From the NCBI GenBank assembly GCA_947039955.1, contig CAMRAC010000001.1, positions 1 to 64,000 of the forward strand: 64,000 nucleotides of DNA, in the 5' to 3' direction. The stretch comes from an uncultured Mycoplasma sp. Its GTDB lineage: Bacteria > Bacillota_I > Bacilli_A > Mycoplasmatales > Metamycoplasmataceae. Positions 1 to 9,918 of this stretch are shown here, in pieces. Position 1 is the first letter of the stretch. Each line of letters opens with the position of its first letter. The notes beneath the pieces were generated by a model that was not told where the DNA came from, searched no databases, and was given only the letters and a program-made list of their open reading frames with translations. A program made the position numbers and the translations under genes.

Positions 1-1
1 T

Positions 2-73
2 ATTCAACAACAACCACAAGTTATTCAACAACAACCACAAGTTATTCAACAACAACCACAAGTTATTCAACAA
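2..73 (+). repeat. Tandem 21-nt repeats (3 exact copies plus a partial)
   Basis: The unit attcaacaacaaccacaagtt occurs at 2-22, 23-43 and 44-64 without a mismatch and starts again at 65. Each unit is 7 codons, so gain or loss of units keeps the reading frame. The array may continue to the left of the window. Confidence 0.95.
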
Positions 74-328
74 CAATTTTCACCAATTTACGAACAACTA
101 CCAGTTACTCAAACTCCAGAAGTAAATGCATTAATGTTATCTAATAAAATTTTAACTAAAAATTCAAGATTTGATAATGTTGAGATGTTTGAAGCAGGAC
201 TTTTATCAACTGATTCTAAAATGAAGTTAGAAAACTTAAATAGTCTTTTAATTTTAGGAGGCATCTCTTATGAGGATTACTTCAAAATTAAAAATGAGAT
301 ATTCATCAAAGAAATTAAAACATTTTAA
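2..328 (+). CDS. C-terminal part of a Gln/Pro-rich repeat protein with a SHOCT-like tail (5' end outside window)
   Basis: The frame ending at the TAA at 326-328 is open to the window's left edge, so the gene begins upstream. Its visible start is three exact copies of a heptapeptide, IQQQPQV, plus a partial fourth, encoded by identical 21-nt units. After a short linker the last ~35 residues (from about LENLNSLL to KNEIF) resemble a SHOCT domain, a short helical C-terminal module with the pattern 'L..L...G.I....F...K'. SHOCT domains are thought to mediate oligomerisation. This assignment is by eye only. The ATG at 134 in the ORF track is internal. An A/T-rich hairpin follows the stop. The function is unknown; a cytosolic or membrane-attached scaffold is possible. 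Confidence 0.7.
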   Translation: MQQQPQVIQQQPQVIQQQPQVIQQQFSPIYEQLPVTQTPEVNALMLSNKILTKNSRFDNVEMFEAGLLSTDSKMKLENLNSLLILGGISYEDYFKIKNEIFIKEIKTF

Positions 329-337
329 TTAAATTAT

Positions 338-366
338 AAAAAATATGAATTTATTCATATTTTTTT
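338..366 (+). terminator. Candidate rho-independent hairpin after the first gene
   Basis: A perfect 12-bp inverted repeat (338-349 pairing with 354-365) encloses a 4-nt loop, 10 nt after the stop codon. The 3' arm is itself T-rich. Only one G-C pair is present, so the hairpin is weak by usual standards but typical of such AT-rich genomes. Confidence 0.5.
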
Positions 367-382
367 ATTCACTTATATAAAG

Positions 383-388
383 TATAAT
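383..388 (+). promoter_or_regulatory. -10 box of dnaE, leaderless type
   Basis: A perfect TATAAT ends 8 nt before the dnaE ATG, so the expected transcription start falls at or next to the start codon. No Shine-Dalgarno is visible. No convincing -35 box is seen. Confidence 0.6.
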
Positions 389-396
389 TTCATTAT

Positions 397-3300
397 ATGT
401 CTAAATTTATTAACCTGCACTTTAATAGTGAATACAGTTTATTAGAATCTAATGTAACAATGGATTCTTATATTTCTTTTGCCAAAGAAAATAATATTAC
501 AACTTTGACTATAACAGATCACAATAATATGTACGGTGTTGATAAGTTCATTAATCTTTGTACAAAAAATAATATTAAACCGGTTATAGGCATTGATTTA
601 GATGTTGAAGATTTTAGATTAGTTTTATTAGCTAAAAATTATCAAGGATTTCAAGAACTAAACAGATTAGTTTCATTGAAATCAAAACAAGAAATAAATC
701 TTAGCGATATTAATCACCAAGACCTTTTTATAGTTGATCATCCTAATCACGGTTTTGTCAATAAGAATAAAAAAATATTGGACTATAATAATTTTTATTT
801 TTCAAATGATAATCCACAAAATAAAAATTCCATAATCATAAAAGAAAATCGTATAATCGAAGCCAATGATAATGAAGCGCTCTCAATTCTTCATTCTATA
901 AAAAACCAAGAAGTAAAGAATTTTTCTTTTCCTGGTTTCATTAATGAAAGTAATCTTGATGAAGAAATAATAAATAGAACTAATTGAATTGCTGAGCAAT
1001 GTAATATTGAATTTCCTAAGATTATTTCTCTATTCCCAAAGTTTGATAAAAACTTAAACTCTCTAGAATATTTAAAAGAATTAGTTAAAAATGCTTTCAA
1101 TGAAAAATTCATATCTTTCAAAGACAAAGATATGAATATTGTTACAGATAGAATTAAATATGAATTATCAATTATTGAAAAGTTAAATGTTGAAGACTAT
1201 TTCCTTATCATTTGAGACTTCATGAAATGAGGAAGAGAAAACCAAATATCTTTCGGACCAGGAAGAGGATCTTCTGCAGGATCTCTTATTTGTTTCTTGC
1301 TTGAAATAACTGAAATCAATCCTTTGGAATATGGATTACTTTTTGAAAGATTTTTAAACCCAGAAAGAATATCTATGCCTGATATAGATATTGATGTTCA
1401 AGATGATGAAAGAGCGAAGCTGATAAAATACATTCAAGAAAAATATGGAAATGAAATGGTATCTCAAATAATTACTTTTTCAAGAATGACTTCAAAAAGT
1501 GCTTTCAGAGATGTAGCAAGAGTTCTTGAAATTCCTGCTTCAGAAGTTAATGTTATTTCGAAAGCAATACCTTTAGATTTTAGTCTAGAAGACTCTTATA
1601 AAAAAGCAACATCTTTTAGAGCTAAAATTAACGAAAAGGAAATTTATATGAAAGCATATAACTATGCTCTCAAGATTGAAAATTTACCTAGACAAATAGG
1701 GACACATGCAGCGGGAATAATTATTTCTGAAACACCTTTAGTAGAAAAGATTCCTGTTATATATGAAAATGGTTCTCTAACATCTCAATTCTCAATGGAG
1801 AACTTAGAATCTTGAGGAATGCTTAAAATGGATTTACTTGGTTTAAAAACCCTATCCACAATTAAAATGATCATCAAACAAATCGAACTAACCATGGAAA
1901 CCAAAATAGAATTTCAAAACATTCCATTGAATGATAATAAAACCAATCAACTATTAACAAATGGTAATACAGTTGGAATATTTCAACTAGAGTCTCCAGG
2001 TATGATGAACACATTAAGAAGAGTTCATGTAAATGACTTCAATGACTTAGTTGCTATCATTTCCTTATTTAGACCAGGGCCAATGTCAAACATACCTGAA
2101 TACACAAAAATTAAACATAATCAATCAAGTATAACTCTTCTTTCTAAAGAGTATGATGATGTTGTTAAGCCAACTTATGGAATTATTATTTATCAAGAAC
2201 AAATTATGGAGATATCACAAAAATTTGCTGGCATGTCTTTTGGAAAAGCGGATATTTTGCGTCGTGCAATTGGCAAGAAAAATAAATTTGAAATACAAGA
2301 TTTAAAAAGTGTTTTTGTTGAAGGTGCTCTTAATAAAGGAAAACCAATTGAATTGATAGAAAATATATATTCAGAGATTGAAAAGTTTGCTGAATATGGA
2401 TTCAATAAATCTCATGCTGTTGCTTATGCAACACTTTCTTATAAAATGGCTTATCTAAAAGCTTGGTATCCAATTGAATTTTATACCGCAATACTTTCAT
2501 CATTACCCGGACTTGATACAATAAACAAATATGTATTAGAAGCAAGAACTATGAGTTACCTAATTATTAGTCCTCACATTAATGATTCAAGATCAAATGT
2601 TTATAACAAAGATGGTCAAATATATTTACCACTAATTATTGTTAAGGGTTTAGGTAAAATAGCAAGTGAAAAAATAGAAAAAGAAAGAGTCTTATTCGGA
2701 CCTTTTACAAGTTTCTATAACTTTATAGCAAGAGCTAAGAAAATAAAACTTGGTGATGCAATTATTGATATTTTAATTCGTTCAAATTCATTAAGAACTT
2801 TTGGAAATATGGCAACCCTAAATGCTAATTTAATTAAAGCAAAAAATTATGCTGATTGTATCATCATTTTAAAAAATGAAGAGTTAATACTTGATTATGA
2901 TTTAGCCCTTGAACAAGACTTACTTATTGAAAAGAAAAACTTAACTGATGAAATGAATTATGAACAACAGTACTTAGGTGCCAAATATAACTCATTAGTA
3001 ACAATTGATCATGAAACAAAATATAGGTTGAAAAATTTATCTACCAATGTTGAATATAAAATAGTTGTATTACTTGATAAGATGGCTGAAAAAACTTCAA
3101 ACGCAAACGGTAATAAATTTGGAATTGTTTCTTTAAGTGATAGTAGTGGAACTGAAGATATTTTTATCTTTGGAAGTGTTTGAGAAGATTTTAAACAAAT
3201 TAAATTATTATCTTTAATAGAATGTAAAATTATTAAAAGCAAAAGCGCTTCTCGTACTAATTTTAGATTACTCGGTTGAAAGGTTATTAATGAAAAATAA
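397..3300 (+). CDS. dnaE: DNA polymerase III alpha subunit, DnaE type
   Basis: Replicative C-family polymerase of 967 residues, shorter than the ~1100-1160 usual for DnaE. Three pieces of the ORF track join when TGA is read as Trp. Domains in order: an N-terminal PHP domain (LHFNSEYSLLES, ITDHNNMYG); the palm, with FGPGRGSSAG near residue 290 and the catalytic PDIDIDVQD near residue 328; the fingers; a helix-hairpin-helix region; and a C-terminal OB fold (from about VVLLDKMAEK). The first PHP metal motif is altered (usually LHxHS, here LHFNS), so a metal-dependent activity of that domain is doubtful. The stop overlaps the next gene by 11 nt, suggesting co-transcription and translational coupling. 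PolC is also present in the window, so DnaE is probably the second polymerase. Confidence 0.96.
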
Positions 3301-4162
3301 AATATTACTGGTAGATGGTAATCTATTGTTATTCAAAAGTTTTTTTGCTACACAACACTCTTCATACCAATTAACCACATCTGATGGAATAAGCACTAGT
3401 GCAATAAATACTTTCATGTTGTCTTTAATAAAAGTTATGGACACTTACAACCCTACTCATTGTTTTGTTGCTTTTGATGCTGGAAAAAAAACCAAAAGAC
3501 ATGATGTCTATGATGAATACAAAGCAGGAAGGGCTAAAGCTCCTATTGAAATATTCGAACAAAAAAAGATCATTGTTGAAATACTAGATGCTATGAATAT
3601 AACTCACATGGACATGGAGGGTTATGAAGGCGATGACTTAATTGCAAGTATGACCACAAAGTTTTCAGATGATAATATTGTGATGGTTTGATCTGATGAT
3701 CAAGATTTATTACAATTAATAGATACTAATGTTGGGGTTATTGTCAAAGATTTTAAATCTAAAAAATTTATAGTAAAGGATATTCACAACTTTAAAGATA
3801 ACCACGGCTTTGAACATTACCAAATACCTGATTTTAAGGGTATTTCAGGAGATTCTTCAGATAATCTTCCTGGAGTTAAGGGAATTGGTCCAAAAGGTGC
3901 TATAGACCTTTTAAATAGATACGGAACATTAGAAAACATTTATAACAACTTAGATGGACTGACTGATAACCAAAAAAATAAATTTCTTGAATCAAAAGAT
4001 GTAGCATTTATGTGTAAAGAGTTAGCTAAACTAGAACTATTTTTGGATATTAGATTAGAATTAAAAGATATTGTGCTAAACGAGTTACTTAATGAAGAAG
4101 TAGATGACTTACTTAATAAATATGAATTAACTACCATTAAAAAAATAATAACAAAAAAATAA
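3290..4162 (+). CDS. 5'-3' exonuclease (stand-alone PolA N-terminal domain / FEN family)
   Basis: A 290-residue protein equivalent to the N-terminal 5' nuclease domain of DNA polymerase I, without the polymerase part, as is usual in Mollicutes. Visible motifs are LLVDGNLLLFKSFFA (first acidic site), VAFDAGKKTKRHDVYDEYKAGR (helical arch), GYEGDDLIAS, SDDQDLLQLID, and the helix-hairpin-helix DNLPGVKGIGPKGA. The family removes RNA primers and flaps during Okazaki-fragment processing and repair. One TGA Trp codon lies near residue 134. It overlaps dnaE by 11 nt, so both are likely made from one mRNA. It converges with the small gene on the minus strand 7 nt away. Confidence 0.95.
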
Positions 4163-4169
4163 AAAGTTT

Positions 4170-4754
4170 TTAATATTCGTCTTCTTTGATGATACGTCTA
4201 CTTTTAATTGCTAAAGCAAATAAAATAGTTAATGGAATTGCTGATATTGATAAAAAAGAAATACCAACTATAAACCCGACTTCATCTTCATTTATTAATC
4301 TAAATTTATTGAATATCGGTTGAATTACTTTAATTTTTTCAGTTGCTTCTTTTGTTTTAGGATTTTCTAATAAAGTTTTAAAACATGTTTTAAAATTTAT
4401 ATCTTTATATTTTTCTCTATTGTGACTTAAAGACATAAATTTAGAAAGTTTGTAGTTTCAATTAATTCACATTGGACCTTCAATGATTTTATCCCCGCTA
4501 AAAACAACATTTAAAAATGATACAAAATTATTGGCGTCATTTTGTAAGGGGTCATTTAAATCTAATTCTATATTTGCTAGTAACTTCAATTCACCAACTT
4601 CAGCTTTTAAATTTTGATGCTTGGATAAATTTTTTAGAGTGTTTGATTGGATTGAAGAATCAAAACTTGTACCCAAAACTACAGAACCAACAGCAATCAA
4701 GGTTATCGCTGAACCCAACAATAACTGTTGTGAAACACTTTTTCCATTAAGCAT
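4170..4754 (-). CDS. Small bitopic membrane protein of unknown function
   Basis: The ORF track shows two pieces; two TGA codons read as Trp join them into one 194-residue protein. An N-terminal hydrophobic segment (LLLGSAITLIAVGSVVLG) and a C-terminal one (VGFIVGISFLSISAIPLTILFALAI) flank a polar middle, with a basic tail after the second. This suggests an extracytoplasmic loop of about 120 residues. The track's start at 4772 is a TTG; I prefer the ATG at 4754 because GAGGT lies 6 nt upstream of it. No lipobox Cys is present. No family is recognised. Confidence 0.7.
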
Positions 4755-4880
4755 AAATGACCTCACTAGCAATAATGATTGATCAATTAATTTTGATTTT
4801 TATTATCTTGTTGCTTTTCTTATTAATAATTATACATTAAAATATTTTCGATATTTATTATTATAAAGACAACCATCGAA

Positions 4881-6671
4881 TTAAGAGTTGTTTGTTTTTA
4901 ATATTGCCAAGAATGCTTCTTGCGGAACTTCCACTTTACCAAAAGCTTTTGCTCTCTTCTTACCAGCTTTTTGTTTTTTAAGTAGTTTTTGTCTACGAGT
5001 TACATCTCCACCATATAGTTTTGCAGTAACATCTTTACGATAGGCTTTAACGGTCTCTCTTGAAATTATCTTTCCACCAGCAAATGCTTGAATAGGAACT
5101 TCAAAGTTTTGACGAGGAATTACTTCTTTTAATTTCTTAGTTAGATCTCTTGCTTTGAATTCTAAAAAGTCACGGTGAATAATTGCACTTAATGCATCAA
5201 CTTTTTCTCCATTTAATAAAATATCAACTTTTACTAAATCTGATTGACGATAATCAATTAATTCATAATCAAAAGACGCGTAACCTTTCGAAGCTGATTT
5301 CATTTTATCAAAGAAGTCAAAGATTATTTCTACAAGTGGTAATTCATATACCAGTTTTCTTCTTGTGCCATCAATATATTCTAAATCAATGTATTTACCT
5401 CTTTTAAGTTGACATAAATCCATGATTACACCAATGAATTCATCATTAACAATAATAGTTGCTCTGATGTAGGGTTCTTCTATTTTACTAATACTTACTT
5501 TTTCAGGAAATTCAGATGGATTAGCAATAACTTGCATAGTTCTATCAGTTTTATATACCTTGAATTCAACGGAAGGTGCCGTAGCAATTATTTCAATTCC
5601 AAATTCTCTTTCTAATCTTTCTTGCAAAATTTCCATATGCAATAATCCTAAGAAACCAATTCTAAAACCAAACCCTAGGGCTTTTGATGTTTCTGGTTCA
5701 TATGTAATTGAAGAATCTGAAAGAGAAATTTTTGCCAAAGATTCTTTTAACAAATCATAATCTTTTCCATCAATTGGATAAAACCCTGTATAAACAACTG
5801 GATTCATTTTCTTGTAACCTTTTAACGAATGTTCTGTCGGATTGTTTGACAGAGTTATTGTATCTCCAACTGCCACGTCCTTCGCCTCTCTTATTGAAGC
5901 GGCAATTCAACCAACTTCTCCAGATGTTAATTTATCTCTTTTAACTTCTTGTGGTTTTCTAACTCCTAGTTCAGTTACTGTAAATTTTTTATTATTAGAT
6001 TTAAAAAAGAACTCATCTCCAACTTTAATTTTTCCATCAAATATTCTTGCCAAAAGAATGACTCCTCTAAAGGGATCAAAGTAAGAATCAAAAACCAAAG
6101 CTTTCAAAGGTAGTGAATCATCACAATCTTTAGGTGAAGGGATGTGCTTGATAATAGCTTCAAAAACACCTTCTATATTCTGTCCTGTTTTTGCAGATAT
6201 CAAAACAGCTTCCGAAGCAGGAATTCCAATAACATCTTCTATTTCTCTTTTTATTTTATCAGGATCAGAAGAAGGCAAGTCTATCTTGTTAATAATCGGA
6301 ATTATTTCCAATTCATTATCGATTGCTAAATAAACATTAGCAAGAGTTTGTGCCTCAATACCTTGAGTTGCATCAACAAGCAATAAGGCACCTTCGGTAG
6401 CTGCTAAAGATCTAGAAACCTCATAAGTAAAATCCACATGTCCTGGTGTGTCTATTAAGTGGAATAAATAATCTTTGTAGTTTATTTGAACCGCATTCAG
6501 TTTGATTGTAATTCCTCTTTCTTGCTCCAAATCCATAGTGTCAAGGTGTTGTGCTTTTAAAGAACGAGAATCCACAGTTTTTGTGTATTCCAGTATTCTA
6601 TCCGCCAATGTACTTTTACCATGATCTATGTGAGCTATAATTGAGAAATTTCTTATCTTTGATTTATCCAT
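4881..6671 (-). CDS. lepA: Elongation factor 4 (back-translocating GTPase LepA)
   Basis: A 596-residue translational GTPase, the usual LepA length. G motifs are visible: AHIDHGKST (P-loop), DTPGH, NKIDLP and SAKTG. The LepA-specific C-terminal domain is rich in Lys and Arg ([22 protein letters not shown]). One TGA Trp (WIAA near residue 255) splits it in the ORF track. I chose the ATG at 6671 over the track's 6689 because the protein then begins [14 protein letters not shown], as in homologues. A TATAAT lies 7 nt upstream and no Shine-Dalgarno is present, so translation is probably from a leaderless mRNA. The family acts on stalled or mistranslocated ribosomes. Confidence 0.97.
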
Positions 6672-6678
6672 ATTATGA

Positions 6679-6684
6679 ATTATA
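6679..6684 (-). promoter_or_regulatory. -10 box of lepA, leaderless type
   Basis: TATAAT on the minus strand, 7 nt upstream of the chosen ATG, with no Shine-Dalgarno between. Confidence 0.55.
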
Positions 6685-6728
6685 AACAATTAAAAGTAAA
6701 TGATTGTTGTTTTTAGTGTTTTAATTGA

Positions 6729-6734
6729 TAAAAT
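6729..6734 (+). promoter_or_regulatory. Candidate -10 box of the phosphohexomutase-like gene
   Basis: TAAAAT ends 10 nt before the ATG at 6745 and no Shine-Dalgarno is present. One mismatch to TATAAT in a very AT-rich region, so support is modest. Confidence 0.35.
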
Positions 6735-6744
6735 TATTTTATAT

Positions 6745-8376
6745 ATGGAAAACGAAGAAATAATTAATAAATGAAAAGATGCTTTAATTGAAGATAAACA
6801 AGCGTTAAAACAACTTTCTAAATTAACTAATTTAAGTGATAATAACCCATTTTTCTCAAGATTATTTTTTGATTCAAAAAAGATTGTTGCACGATTGGGT
6901 GTTGGCTATGGAAAATTGAACAAATTAGTAGTTAACCAAATAGCATATTCATTTTCAAGAATACTAAGAAGGCGAAAGAAAGAAAGACAAACAATCGATG
7001 TTTTGGTTTGTAGCGATGGAGCTCCAGAGTTAAAAGAATTTTTGAAAAATATTTCTGATGTTTTTTATGCTCAAAAACAAACAGTTACCGCGTTTAAGTC
7101 TTACTCAGGTTATGACATAAAATTTGTTTGTAGAACTATTAACAAGTTAAAAATAACTGCCGGAATATATATTGAAAGATCTATTTATAATGACAATATT
7201 TTCAGTATTTTTTTCATTGATGGAAATGGTAATTATTTTGGAGAAGAATTTATAGAAGAATTAAAAGAAGATATTTCAAAACATGATATTTTTACAATTA
7301 AGTCACAAACAGCTAAAGTCGACTTTCTTTCAAACCACAGAGTTGTAAATGACTATGTTCAAAAATTATTATCACTATCTAATAGAAAGGGTGATCAAAG
7401 AAGAACAAAAATAGCTATTTCAAACTACAATAATGGAGTAACGGATATTATCCAAAAAATATTAGGTAACATGGATTTCAACTATCTTATTAACAATAAA
7501 ATTAACAAAGGGAATATTCATCAAAGTAAAAATATAAACGATAAGGTTTTTACAAGGTTTTATAGAAGGGATATTTCATTTGCCAAAGAAAATAAATGTG
7601 ATATGTTAATTTGTCCATCTAAAAATGGAACAGAACTAAATCTTTTTGTTTTTAATGGAAGACAAGTTTTTCACTTAGATGCTAACGAGATTTCGCTAAT
7701 GTTTTTGAATTACTTTTTAATAGAAGTAAATATCTCAACAAAGAAACTTCCTAACTCATACATTGGAACTGATATACCGCCAATACAAAGCATTCAAAAT
7801 TTAATTAAAAAATATGATTTAGCATTATCTGTATCAGAAGATATTAAACCCGATGATGATAAGTTTCTATTATTCTATTGAAACCAAAATTCTCAATTTA
7901 TTTTTGGTGAAAATAAAATTGTTGAATTTGGTTTTTATCATTTGATAATTAAATTTTTAGAAATGATTAATTATTATAAAACACAAAGGTTGACAATTCC
8001 TTCAGTAAGAAATGTATTATCTAAAATGTACGGCTCTTATAAAACTCATATTATAGTATTGGATTTTGAAGTTAATAGATTGTATAAATTTATGGAAAAT
8101 ATCAACCATACACATTTCAAAAATAAATTCCCAATAAAAAGCACAGCTTTATTTAATCACTCAAGTGTTTTAAATGAAAATCTAATTGCTAAAATATCAC
8201 TTAAAGATGGAACTGACTTATTCTTTAAATTTAATTACATGAATAAAAAAATATTGGTATTTGTTAGGTTAGAAGAAACAGTTCATAAGTTATGACATAG
8301 AGATGGAATTATTAAAAACTCTTTTATAAAACACTTACACACAGCTATTAAAAAAGATTTAAAACACACATTCTAA
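6745..8376 (+). CDS. Degenerate phosphomannomutase/phosphoglucomutase-like protein (probable pseudoenzyme)
   Basis: Reading TGA as Trp gives one 543-residue protein, the length of the large phosphohexomutases. The order of elements follows that family: an N-terminal helix (INKWKDALIED), a segment where 'F..l.FGTaGlRG.mG.G.nrmN' is expected (here FFSRLFFDSKKIVARLGVGYGKLN), a segment aligning with the catalytic 'ITASHNP..yNG' (TAGIYIERSIYNDN, residues ~138-151), and one aligning with the metal-binding DPDADR (CPSKNGTEL, ~290). None of the catalytic residues is kept: the phospho-serine, the Asp triad and the GTaG loop are all absent. The frame is open throughout, so selection has kept the protein, probably in a non-catalytic role. 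The family call is by eye. Confidence 0.65.
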
Positions 8377-8390
8377 ATAAATTAAAATAA

Positions 8391-9917
8391 CTAATTTTTC
8401 TTGTAAAAGTAATTAATATTATTTGTAGACAATTCAAACTCTGAAGGGTTTTCAAAAATTAATGTTGCAGGATTTTTATTACATAACATTATTAATTGTT
8501 GTAGTTTTAAAAACTTTTTCAAGTCAGTTGAATCAATTAACGATTCGGAGATGATTATTGCGTGTGGCATAATTGATTCTATCAATGTTATTGTTGAAGG
8601 TCCTATTTCATCTATTCTAACACCAAATTTGATATCTTTAGATTTCAAGGTAGAAGTAATTAGTTCAAAGTTTGGAATATCAGTAGATGTTAAGAATTTA
8701 ACTACAAAAATCATCCCTGATAATTTTTCTAATTTATCTACATTTTGTAGAATCACATAATCATTTACATCTATTAAGTATTGGTCCATTGATTTGAAAG
8801 ACGAAAGGGCACTGTTAAAGTACTCATCTTCAATATTAGGTAAGATGTTATTATTTTGGATAATCATGTTTGTTCAAAAATTTTCTGGGTATTCAGGTTC
8901 TGGCTTAATATATGTCGCTATTGATGAATCGTTTTTATAATCTATAATTGACATTTTAGAAAATTTAATTATTTTATTTTTAATTATATTATTTAATAAT
9001 AAATAGTTTTCTTTAAATTCTTCAAACTCATTGAAGAAGATGTTTTTAGCATTGAAATAAAACGTTTTATTAAGTTGTGTGGATTTAATAATTGAAAAAT
9101 AAATTCTGTTTATTATTTTGAGTAAATCTTTTAATTCAAATAAATTCTTACTTTCCACAACGCCGATAGCATCACAATATTTATCTAAATTTTCAGATAT
9201 TTTCACCTTTTCAAATCTCTTCATAATCAAATTTATTTTTTCTTGAATTTCTTTTGTTTTATCACCATATAAAATTATAATAACTATGTTTTTAGATACA
9301 AAGAAATCAAGATTTTTAATTTTTAAACTTTTAAATAAAATCATTATGAAATCTTTAAAAGTTTTTTGATCTTTTGTTCTTAGGTTAAATGCGATGAAAG
9401 ACTTGTATTTTTGAGTATTTTTAAATAATTCTTCTTTAGTTATAATTTTTAATCCTTCAGGAAGTTCTCTAACATAACTTCACTTGATTGTTGCATTAAT
9501 TGAATTTTTTGTTTGAAAAAATTCTACGATTCACTCAATGTAGTAATTTGGATTTTTAACTGTTTCATTTCTAATAATAAATTTAACATATTTCTTGTTT
9601 ACTTTAATAGCATCTAAAGCATTTAAAAAAATATCTTTGTTTTCATCAGATAAATTTGATAAGAATTGACTAATATCCATTCATCCATCATCAAAAAATT
9701 CGTGACCATTATTTTTAGAATCTTCTCTATCGATTGCTTCGATGATGTCAGATTTTCTTAATCTATTATTTTTAAGATCAATATCAATAAGGAAAATACC
9801 ATTATTATCTTTAACTATTTCTTTTTTTTGAACAAAGAATATAACTATTACACCAGCAATTAAAGCAGACATTCCAATTGCAAAAATTGCATAAAATATA
9901 TACAAGAATACATGCAT
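8391..9917 (-). CDS. Membrane-anchored protein with degenerate GGDEF-like and EAL-like regions
   Basis: Three ORF-track pieces and the gap between them lie in one frame and join into a 508-residue protein when TGA is Trp. Residues ~4-30 form one transmembrane helix (IFAIGMSALIAGVIVIFF). Residues ~190-265 have the alternating pattern of a GGDEF fold (FVSKNIVIIILYGDKTKEI, then DAIGVVES) without GGDEF. Residues ~350-500 resemble the second half of an EAL barrel (LKSKDIKFGVRIDEIGPST, HAIIISESLID) without the metal ligands. This reading is inference. The ATG lies 1 nt after the pcrA TAG, so it is the last gene of a GT-RDD-pcrA operon. Without the domain call it remains an unknown membrane protein. 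Confidence 0.6.
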
Positions 9918-9918
9918 G

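Noticed and set aside
2-73. CRISPR array at the left edge
   Set aside because: The 21-nt units are directly abutted with no spacers and encode an in-frame heptapeptide.
397-3300. Apparent frameshifted or nonsense-mutated dnaE, and similar 'broken' ORFs such as pcrA, polC and leuS
   Set aside because: All interruptions are TGA in a constant frame at positions where Trp is acceptable. Genetic code 4 explains them without pseudogenes.
4517-4750. 77-aa plus-strand ORF
   Set aside because: Antisense to the bitopic protein gene, which has two membrane helices and a ribosome-binding site; this ORF has neither a ribosome-binding site nor a recognisable motif.
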